IMG/VR virus record: IMGVR_UViG_3300032117_000050
Location: 1 to 45,185 of that record
Length of the DNA: 45,185 nucleotides
Strand: one strand, 5' to 3'
DNA from: a virus
Made by a program: the position numbers and the translations under genes. Of this stretch, positions 22,628-29,070 are shown piece after piece; within the stretch, counting starts at the first letter, position 1; each line of letters opens with the position of its first letter. The notes under the pieces were generated by a model. It made no database searches and was not told the DNA's origin. It was given only the letters and a program-made list of their open reading frames with translations.

Positions 22628-23170
22628 ATGAGCGAAGATATGTCTTGGGTCAAGAACGCCCCGTCAGCCCCGTCTAAAGAAGACACTAGGCTTTTAGCCA
22701 GTCGTCCACAGGAGGCGCAAGACTTTATTGATAGCACCAAGAACTATGGCGGCGCGTCTATGAACCTTCAGTCTATGAAGATGGCACAACCTGGGGACAA
22801 AATGTATATCGTTGGTAAAGAGCCCTCTAAACATACAGGTCGCCCAGTAGACACTGCCTATGAAAATCCAGGTCAATCCACGTTAACTCCTCGCCAGTTT
22901 GCATCTCATTTTAATCGTTTAAAGGGAGAGACGAGTAACCCTAGCGCCATGATGGGCAGCTGGTACGATAAGAAAAATAAGGCATCTAAAGCCAAAGGAA
23001 CTCAAATTGATTTATCAGTAGGCTATAAATATAAGAAGCCAGCTGAAAAGAAAATGATTGAACGCAATGAAGACGCAGCGTTCAGCATGGGCAACATGCG
23101 CGAAATCCGTAACGAAGCCGCTCGTAAACGCCACGGCATTACAGAGCCCCGTCCCCCAAAAAATAATTAA
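22628..23170 (+). CDS. Hypothetical basic virion-region protein
   Basis: The 180-aa product is hydrophilic, rich in Lys, Met and Asn, with a segment NPGQSTLTPRQFASHFNRLK and ends basic (RKRHGITEPRPPKNN). No domain is recognised. It lies divergently from the minus-strand operon and just before a cluster of neck-type genes. Its stop overlaps the next start (TAATG). A role in head completion is a guess by position only. Confidence 0.5.
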   Translation: MSEDMSWVKNAPSAPSKEDTRLLASRPQEAQDFIDSTKNYGGASMNLQSMKMAQPGDKMYIVGKEPSKHTGRPVDTAYENPGQSTLTPRQFASHFNRLKGETSNPSAMMGSWYDKKNKASKAKGTQIDLSVGYKYKKPAEKKMIERNEDAAFSMGNMREIRNEAARKRHGITEPRPPKNN

Positions 23171-23694
23171 TGAGCAAGCCGTATACACCTGGCGGAAGAT
23201 TCAACTCCGATTTTGAACGCGGTTCTATCTTCCAAGGCATAGATGCTGACCTGAAGAACCCTGTAGGAACAGCGGCTCAGTGGTATATCTTTGACGCGGT
23301 TAACTCTGTTAAAGACCCAATTTACGATGTAGGAGACGACCCAAGCTACGGAGTTGGTGGAAAAGTATGGACTGGGCCGTTCACTATCCCAGTTATCAGA
23401 GCTGTGATTGAACAAGGTAGCTCCAAGACATCCACAGCTGGTTTCTACAACGCCGATACTCTGCATCTAACTCTCAACTCTAATGATATTGAATTTATCG
23501 CCCCAGGCACCATGTTGAGCCCAGACTTCCAAGACCGCAGCCGAGTTATCTGGAAAAACGAAGTGTTTCGTCCAGTAAGTGCCCAGCAACGGGGTATTAT
23601 TTCTGAGACGTTTGTTCTACTAACCCTAGACCTTGTTCAGGTTATGCCTGAAGAAATGGTCAACGACCCTCAGTTCAGCGCCTACGCCAACTAG
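23170..23694 (+). CDS. Probable neck or head-tail connector protein
   Basis: The 174-aa product has beta character with KVWTGPFTIPVIRAVIEQGS, LHLTLNSNDIEFIAPGTMLS, and a long DRSRVIWKNEVFRPVS ending in QVMPEEMVNDPQ. Proteins of this length between capsid and sheath genes in myophages are often head-closure or connector components. No family motif is certain. Confidence 0.5.
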   Translation: MSKPYTPGGRFNSDFERGSIFQGIDADLKNPVGTAAQWYIFDAVNSVKDPIYDVGDDPSYGVGGKVWTGPFTIPVIRAVIEQGSSKTSTAGFYNADTLHLTLNSNDIEFIAPGTMLSPDFQDRSRVIWKNEVFRPVSAQQRGIISETFVLLTLDLVQVMPEEMVNDPQFSAYAN

Positions 23695-23702
23695 GAGAAG
23701 CA

Positions 23703-23849
23703 ATGCCATTCAAATCTAAAGCCCAGGAAAAGTGGATGTGGGCTACCCATCCCCGCATGGCTGGTCAGTGGGAAGAACATACCCCAAAGGATAAGCCCCT
23801 TCCTGATAAACTAAAGTCAACAGCCCGCTCTAAATCAAAGGATAAGTAA
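23703..23849 (+). CDS. Small basic protein of a common phage type (48 aa)
   Basis: The product begins MPFKSKAQEKWMWATHPRMA and continues GQWEEHTPKDKP, a pattern MPFxSKAQxxxMxAxHPxMAxxW found as a stand-alone short protein in many phages and as a segment of larger ones. An AGGAG site lies 3 nt after the previous stop. It is conserved in phages but its role is unknown. Its stop overlaps the next start. Confidence 0.7.
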   Translation: MPFKSKAQEKWMWATHPRMAGQWEEHTPKDKPLPDKLKSTARSKSKDK

Positions 23850-24133
23850 TGACACTATCAGCTGCATCATCCCCTTATACAGTGGGCACAACCGCTGTTC
23901 AGGTATCTCCATCTACTGGAGCTACCAATGGATATACCCTTGTTGTTCAAAATAACCATGCCAGCAACATCCTCTATGTAGGAACGTCTAACACTGTCAC
24001 TTCATCTGCTTACGGTATTCAACTAGGTACAGGCGCCAGCCTTTCTCTAGATGACTTGACGCCAACTGACCAAGTGTGGGTTATTGCCAGCGCGGCTTCC
24101 ACCCCAGTTGGAGTTATGGCAATCCTACGATGA
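23849..24133 (+). CDS. Small beta-rich virion protein
   Basis: The 94-aa product has SPYTVGTTAVQVSPSTGATN, YTLVVQNNHASNILYVGTSN and AYGIQLGTGASLSLDD, a pattern of small jelly-roll-like virion decorations. The stop TGA overlaps the ATG of the next tiny frame. Probably a decoration or fibre-associated subunit. Confidence 0.55.
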   Translation: MTLSAASSPYTVGTTAVQVSPSTGATNGYTLVVQNNHASNILYVGTSNTVTSSAYGIQLGTGASLSLDDLTPTDQVWVIASAASTPVGVMAILR

Positions 24134-24207
24134 GCATTCGCGTAGCCCGTAAAGGCGAGCCTATCGGAACAAGTAAGAAATCTACCCCCAAAGTGAAAGG
24201 TAAGTAA
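24130..24207 (+). CDS. Tiny basic peptide (25 aa)
   Basis: An ATGA overlap starts a 25-codon frame, MSIRVARKGEPIGTSKKSTP, then KVKGK. It has no ribosome site of its own but would be translated by coupling. Its Lys/Arg-rich nature resembles its neighbour. It may be real; evidence is limited. Confidence 0.35.
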   Translation: MSIRVARKGEPIGTSKKSTPKVKGK

Positions 24208-24209
24208 CC

Positions 24210-24401
24210 ATGTGCGCTACATGCGGATGCCGCGACAAGGCAAAAGATAAGAAGCAAGATGCCAAGCTTATGAAAGGCATGACCCCAAAGCAGAAGTCAG
24301 CTTTTGAAAAGGCTGACAAGAAGATGGATAAGAAGAAGCCATCTGCTAAGGAAGATGCCAAGATGGACAAGGCGTTGGCAAAGAAGGTCAAAAAGAAGTA
24401 A
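24210..24401 (+). CDS. Small Lys-rich protein with CxxCxC motif
   Basis: The 63-aa product opens MCATCGCRDK, a CxxCxC metal or redox site, followed by a Lys/Asp/Glu-rich helical tail. It is the last gene before a terminator. Such Lys-rich proteins with an N-terminal Cys cluster occur in many phages as unknowns. Confidence 0.6.
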   Translation: MCATCGCRDKAKDKKQDAKLMKGMTPKQKSAFEKADKKMDKKKPSAKEDAKMDKALAKKVKKK

Positions 24402-24407
24402 GCACTT

Positions 24408-24429
24408 AGCGCCCGCAAGGGCGCTTTTT
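24408..24429 (+). terminator. Rho-independent terminator
   Basis: AGCGCCC pairs with GGGCGCT around the loop GCAA, followed by TTTTT. It closes the small-gene group 22628-24401. Confidence 0.92.
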
Positions 24430-24511
24430 GCTTTATTCTTATAGTAGTTCCCGTGCGGGGACTAAGCACTACCTTGCGATTTACTCTTGCTGCTCTCTTA
24501 GGAGATTACCC

Positions 24512-24664
24512 ATGTCTGACCGTATTGACCGAGCCTCTGATGCTGAATTCATTAAGGCTATCGTCGAGAACGTCCCTCAACAGGCAACCAAGAATGAAAC
24601 TAACGCATGGGGTGCAGCATTTGTAGCAGCAACGGCAGTGAAGCATGCACTCAAGAAGCGCTGA
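24512..24664 (+). CDS. Small hypothetical protein (50 aa)
   Basis: The start at ATG 24512 is set by AGGAG 7 nt upstream. The product is helical (DAEFIKAIVENVPQQATKNE and AAFVAATAVKHALKKR). It overlaps the next gene by 20 nt. The 82-nt gap upstream holds the terminator and TATAGT, a possible -10 at about 24442. Confidence 0.5.
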   Translation: MSDRIDRASDAEFIKAIVENVPQQATKNETNAWGAAFVAATAVKHALKKR

Positions 24665-24983
24665 ATTTAATGCGCTAGCCAAGCGCACATCCTTTGAGCT
24701 AGTAAGACCCCTTGATGCTCTCCTTCAGTCTTTAGCTATTAAATCTGGCTGGCCTGAAGATATCGTATTTAAATTGAATGTAATTGTAGACTCTGATGAA
24801 ACTATTAGAGTCCATTACCCAGACGATATCAAGCAAGAGGTTGAAGACCTTGAATACGGACGCCCAGGTGAAACCCCTAACGCGGCAATACGCCCATTCC
24901 TTTTACGTGCCCCTGAGCTCATCCAAAATATTTTAGAAGAAAAAGCTCTAGCCCCACTAATAGATTTGATGGGAGTACTCTAA
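24645..24983 (+). CDS. Hypothetical structural protein
   Basis: The 112-aa product has LVRPLDALLQSLAIKSGWPE, VIVDSDETIRVHYPDD and a helical C-terminus. Its ATG lies within the previous gene and its last base forms the start of the next (TAATG). The place before the sheath gene and the tight coupling suggest a tail-completion or neck role; no family is certain. Confidence 0.5.
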   Translation: MHSRSAEFNALAKRTSFELVRPLDALLQSLAIKSGWPEDIVFKLNVIVDSDETIRVHYPDDIKQEVEDLEYGRPGETPNAAIRPFLLRAPELIQNILEEKALAPLIDLMGVL

Positions 24984-25618
24984 TGGGAAATCCATTTATT
25001 GTTGCTGAAGACTTGGCTCTAAAGACCTGGTTGTCTGGCATTACGGTATCTGATGATAAAAACGCCAGTCGCCCTGTTAAAACTTGGTTTGGTTACCCAG
25101 ACGTGGAAGTCCAAGACCAGGTGTTTCCTTTTATCACCCTTGACCTAATTGATATCAACGCGGGCAATGACAGGCAGAGCTCAGGTCTATTGACGGATAC
25201 TGATTACCAAGGAACCATCGCTGCCCAATCTAATATTGAATATCAATACCAGATTCCTGTGGCGTACGACCTTGTGTATCAAATTACGTCCTATTCTCGT
25301 CACCCGCGCCATGACCGCGCCATTATGTTTCAGCTGCTAAATAAGTTTCCATCAAAGTACGGACACCTTGAGGTACCTAATCAACTAGGAACTTTTACGG
25401 TAAGTCGTTCTATGTTCCTTGATGGATTTGTAAAGCGAGACGCCGTTGAAGGTGAAACTGGAAACCGCCGCTTGCTTAGAAACGTTTTGACAGTCCGAGT
25501 AACTAGTCAGATGTCGCCTTTGGCGGCAGATGCGGTTGCCTCAGAGATTGTTCAATCTGTAACAATCAATGACACTACTACGTACATTCCGTCTGGCTAC
25601 TATCCCGTTAAAAACTGA
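24983..25618 (+). CDS. Probable tail-terminator or tail-completion protein
   Basis: The 211-aa product resembles proteins that precede sheath genes: TWFGYPDVEVQDQVFPFITL, YQYQIPVAYDLVYQITSYSR with a following RHDRAIMFQLLNKFP, and a final beta segment LRNVLTVRVTSQM. The pattern (PFITLD, YDLxYQI, RAIxxxLLxxFP) fits a tail-end cap that joins tube/sheath to the neck. This is inference from pattern and position. Confidence 0.6.
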   Translation: MGNPFIVAEDLALKTWLSGITVSDDKNASRPVKTWFGYPDVEVQDQVFPFITLDLIDINAGNDRQSSGLLTDTDYQGTIAAQSNIEYQYQIPVAYDLVYQITSYSRHPRHDRAIMFQLLNKFPSKYGHLEVPNQLGTFTVSRSMFLDGFVKRDAVEGETGNRRLLRNVLTVRVTSQMSPLAADAVASEIVQSVTINDTTTYIPSGYYPVKN

Positions 25619-25649
25619 CAACAACGATAATCAATAAGGAGATACATTA

Positions 25650-27428
25650 ATGGCCGTTTATACACGCCCTGGGGTGTACGTTCAAGAAACGCTAAACCCT
25701 AATGCGCCAACACCTGGCGTAGCTTCACTCTCAATCGCAGCCTTTATCGGCACCAGCGACCGCGGACCAACTTCCGCAGCAACCTTGGTAACCTCTTGGA
25801 GCCAATACGTAAGCAAGTTTGGCGGATGGAATACCATCTCGAACAACAACTTGCCTATCGCTGTATACCTCTTCTTCGCTAACGGCGGAACTCAGGCGTA
25901 CATCACACGCGTACTTGGTAACACAACCTCTGCAGTTGTTACAGCCGCATCTTGGACATCTGCTTCAAGCGGTACTGTAACTTACACAGCTAACAACACC
26001 TTTACCTCTGGTCAAACAGTTACGGTTACAGGTTTGGCTAACTCTGCGTGGAACGTATCTGGCGCTACTATCGCAACAGCGACATCCACATACTTCACAG
26101 TTACAGGTATTGCTACAGCAACTAACCTTACTGGAGTTACAGCAACGGCTACTGCTATTACTGGATACCCAACAGTAGCAACTCGTACACTCAGCGACCG
26201 CGCAGGTAGCCCTCTTCAAACCCTTACGATTGCCTCTAATAACTCAGGTACTTGGGGAAATAACCTCTATATTGCTATCCAAGACAGCCTCTCAACAGGT
26301 TACTTTAACGTAATCGTATACCTAGGCGGAACTACCTCGGGATACATTGTTGAGCAATGGACTGACGTAACCATGAAGTCTACGGATGCACGTTATGCTG
26401 TAACCGTCATCAACCAGAACTCTGCGTACATTACAGCTACAGACTTGCTCTCTATCTCTGGAAGCCCAACCAGCAACCCAGCGGTTACAGGAACAAATAC
26501 CAATCTAGTCCCAGTAGTTCTCAGCGGAGGTAGCGACAACAACAACGTATCTTCTGCTAACATCTCAAGCGCGCTTAGCTTGTTTGACACTATTGCCTCT
26601 ACTCTAATCCTAAATATCCCAGGATTTACAGACGCAACAACAGTCAACCTAGCTCTGGCCTACGCTACAGGTTCTACTCGTTCTAACGACGTCTTTGTAA
26701 TCATTGATGGAATCAACGACACCGCCACCAACCAGCTGGCTCTTGCGGCAACTTACAGCGCAACATCCTCTGGAGCGGTTTACTACCCACAAATTACAAT
26801 CTCTGACCCAACAGCCGCAGTTGGTTCACCTACAGGTGCAACTAAGACTGTCGGAGCGGGTGGAGCTGTCGCAGGTCTTTTTGCCCGCACAGACGCTTCT
26901 CGTGGAGTATTCAAGGCTCCAGCTGGTCTTCAAGCTCGTCTGTCTAACGTAGTTTCTGTACCATCACTCAGTACCACTGACCTTGGTAACCTTAACAACG
27001 GAACTGTGCCTGTCAATGCAATTCGCTACATCACAGGTTCAGGCTTTGTAGTTATGGGTGCTCGTACCCTAAAGCAGGGATATGTAGACAAGTACGTACC
27101 CGTTCGTCGAACCCTAACTTACTTGGAAAAATCTTTATCTGACTTGACGCAGTTCGCTATCTTTGAGCCTAATACCCAAGTTCTTTGGAACCGAATTAAC
27201 TCTGTAGTCGGAAACTTCCTAAATCAGTTCTGGGGTCAAGGCGGTCTATATGGAAATACCCCATCAGCCGCTTTCTTCGTAAAGTGTGACTCAGACACTA
27301 ACCCACAGTCATCTATTGATAACGGGTTTGTTAATATTCAAGTTGGAGTCTCTTTGCAGCGTCCAGCTGAATTCATCATCATCAATATCGGTCAGTTCAA
27401 CGGTGGAACCACCGTTACTACGGCGTAA
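25650..27428 (+). CDS. Tail sheath protein
   Basis: The 592-aa product starts YTRPGVYVQETLNPNAP and has SIAAFIGTSDRGP and YVSKFGGW, the sheath signature, and ends with TNPQSSIDNGFVNIQVGVSL and PAEFIIINIGQF, the conserved C-terminal sheath domain. Sheath contraction drives the tube through the host envelope. Residues about 97-175 form an extra Thr/Ala-rich beta-module (core TVTYTANNTFTSGQTVTVTG at 109) between conserved parts. A near-identical core occurs in the gpI-like protein at 36654. AAGGAG precedes the ATG. Confidence 0.95.
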   Translation: MAVYTRPGVYVQETLNPNAPTPGVASLSIAAFIGTSDRGPTSAATLVTSWSQYVSKFGGWNTISNNNLPIAVYLFFANGGTQAYITRVLGNTTSAVVTAASWTSASSGTVTYTANNTFTSGQTVTVTGLANSAWNVSGATIATATSTYFTVTGIATATNLTGVTATATAITGYPTVATRTLSDRAGSPLQTLTIASNNSGTWGNNLYIAIQDSLSTGYFNVIVYLGGTTSGYIVEQWTDVTMKSTDARYAVTVINQNSAYITATDLLSISGSPTSNPAVTGTNTNLVPVVLSGGSDNNNVSSANISSALSLFDTIASTLILNIPGFTDATTVNLALAYATGSTRSNDVFVIIDGINDTATNQLALAATYSATSSGAVYYPQITISDPTAAVGSPTGATKTVGAGGAVAGLFARTDASRGVFKAPAGLQARLSNVVSVPSLSTTDLGNLNNGTVPVNAIRYITGSGFVVMGARTLKQGYVDKYVPVRRTLTYLEKSLSDLTQFAIFEPNTQVLWNRINSVVGNFLNQFWGQGGLYGNTPSAAFFVKCDSDTNPQSSIDNGFVNIQVGVSLQRPAEFIIINIGQFNGGTTVTTA

Positions 27429-27442
27429 GGGAGATATAACTA

Positions 27443-28084
27443 ATGCCAACAAATACTAACTTCAACTCAACCCTAGCGACTGACCCTTTACGCGGTTTTA
27501 GGTTCACCGCTACGTTTACTGCGGCAGGGGCTGACGCAACATTCAACACTAAAATCACTACAGGTTTTACTGGAGGATTCAGCTCAATCTCTGGTTTGTC
27601 TATTAATACCCAAGCTATCCAGTACCGCGAAGGTGGAATGAACACCACAGTTCACCAGATTCCTGGTATGACTACATTCAACCCAATTAGCTTTAGCCGT
27701 GGAGTAATCCTAGGCAATGACCAAGCTATGGTGTGGATGCGCGGGCTGTTCTCAGCTGGAACTGGCGCAGGCCTTCCTGCGGGATATAACCCAGTTACTA
27801 ACCCAAACCCAGGCGCTACTGCGGCGGGCGCAACAGGAAACTTCCGTACGGACATAATCATTAATGTCAATCAGCACCCAAATACAAGCACTACTGTGGA
27901 TTACCCACAAATGGCTTTTAAAGTGCATAACGCATGGATTACTGGCCTTAACTACACAGACCTGGATGCGACCAATGGTGCGATTCTGTTTGAAACAATG
28001 CAGCTTGTCCATGAGGGCATCTCTGTATTCTTTACAAATACTACGGGAAGTCCTTCAGACGGTAAAAACACAAGCGACTACTAA
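27443..28084 (+). CDS. Tail tube protein
   Basis: The 213-aa product begins DPLRGFRFTATF and has FSSISGLSINTQAIQYREGG, then PISFSRGVI and MVWMRGLFS, followed by KVHNAWITGLNYTDLDATNG and MQLVHEGI, the T4 gp19-type tube pattern. It polymerises to the inner DNA-conducting tube and lies directly after the sheath gene, as in other myophages. Confidence 0.92.
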   Translation: MPTNTNFNSTLATDPLRGFRFTATFTAAGADATFNTKITTGFTGGFSSISGLSINTQAIQYREGGMNTTVHQIPGMTTFNPISFSRGVILGNDQAMVWMRGLFSAGTGAGLPAGYNPVTNPNPGATAAGATGNFRTDIIINVNQHPNTSTTVDYPQMAFKVHNAWITGLNYTDLDATNGAILFETMQLVHEGISVFFTNTTGSPSDGKNTSDY

Positions 28085-28085
28085 C

Positions 28086-28094
28086 TGATAAGAT
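28086..28094 (+). promoter_or_regulatory. Candidate extended -10 promoter before tail chaperone
   Basis: TGATAAGAT followed by TAG is nearly identical to TGGTAAGATTAG at 7364. It lies 29 nt before the GTG at 28123, which has AAGGAG. It may raise expression of the chaperone and tape measure genes. Confidence 0.5.
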
Positions 28095-28122
28095 TAGCCC
28101 ATTAACCTAAGGAGAATAATTC

Positions 28123-28926
28123 GTGAGCACAACTGATACACCAGTAGTAGTAACAGACGCTGATTTAATTAATAAGTATGCAGCTATGGCGACAGAGGAG
28201 CCAGAACAGGTCGTAGAGACCCAGGCTCCTCTCGGACCAGAAGTAACTCTTCCTGGAGGATTTATCCTCGACGGGGCTGTGGTAAACACCGCTGAAGTTC
28301 GTGAGTTAAACGGAGTTGATGAAGAGGCTATCGCTAACGCACCAACTACAGGAAAAGCTCTTAATATTCTTCTTCAAAGAGGTCTGGTAAAGATTGGCGG
28401 AAAAGACGTAACTAGAGACGACTTGGATGCGCTTCTTGCGGGAGACCGAGACGCCATTCTTATCGCCATTCGTCGTGTTACTTTTGGTGGCACTGCAGAA
28501 TACAGGGTCACATGCGCAGCTTGCGATACAGACCAGAACACCGTAGTAGACCTAGATAAAGATGTTCCTGTTAAAAAGCTGGAAAATTCTGAGGAACGAA
28601 CTTGGAATGTAGAAACGAAAAAAGGGTTTGTTACTGTGGGGCTACCTACAGGAATTACTCAAAAGAAGTTGCTTGAGAACTCAGAAAAAACATCTGCCGA
28701 ACTCAACACTATTCTACTTTCTGGGTGTGTGCTATCAGTAAACGGTATTCCATCTATGGGAGCCAGCACAGTGCTAAAGCTTGGTATGGCTGACCGCGCA
28801 AACCTTGTAAAAGAAATTATTGAACGTAACCCAGGCCCACGCCTTGGGGAGGTGAAGAAGGCATGCGAGGCATGTGGTGAGGAGATGAATCTCCCTATCA
28901 GCCTCGTTGATTTGTTTCGTATATAG
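28123..28926 (+). CDS. Tail assembly chaperone (gpG-like, zinc-binding)
   Basis: The 267-aa product lies between tube and tape measure, the standard place for a gpG-like chaperone, and resembles the T4 gp26-type proteins of myophages. It has LPGGFILDG, a region with DLDALLAGDRDAILIAIRRV, and two CxxC pairs (C131/C134 and C248/C251) that could bind zinc. Start is GTG behind AAGGAGAA. The frame ends at TAG 28924, but the +1 frame continues from 28889 to 29068 with a typical chaperone extension. Confidence 0.75.
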   Translation: MSTTDTPVVVTDADLINKYAAMATEEPEQVVETQAPLGPEVTLPGGFILDGAVVNTAEVRELNGVDEEAIANAPTTGKALNILLQRGLVKIGGKDVTRDDLDALLAGDRDAILIAIRRVTFGGTAEYRVTCAACDTDQNTVVDLDKDVPVKKLENSEERTWNVETKKGFVTVGLPTGITQKKLLENSEKTSAELNTILLSGCVLSVNGIPSMGASTVLKLGMADRANLVKEIIERNPGPRLGEVKKACEACGEEMNLPISLVDLFRI

Positions 28927-29068
28927 AAAAGAAGATTACGAACTTTTATTAGATGAGTACGAGTTTCTAACAAGAAACTTTACAGGTTGGACTCTCTCGG
29001 ACATACGGGGATTATCCGTGCGAGAGAGGCGCAACTGGATAGAACGAGCGAAACGAAATAGGAGGTAG
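28889..29068 (+). CDS. Frameshift extension of tail chaperone (gpGT-like)
   Basis: This open stretch is in the +1 frame relative to the gene above. From the overlap it reads VYRKEDYELLLDEYEFLTRN, then FTGWTLSDIRGLSVRERRNW and IERAKRNRR, with the LSVRERRxW pattern of gpT-like extensions. A +1 slip at TTT-C (28915-28918), just before CGT ATA TAG, would give ...VDLF-VYRKED. The alternative is independent start at TTG 28907 (53 aa). It ends 2 nt before the tape measure ATG. Confidence 0.72.
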   Translation: MSLSASLICFVYRKEDYELLLDEYEFLTRNFTGWTLSDIRGLSVRERRNWIERAKRNRR

Positions 29069-29070
29069 TC

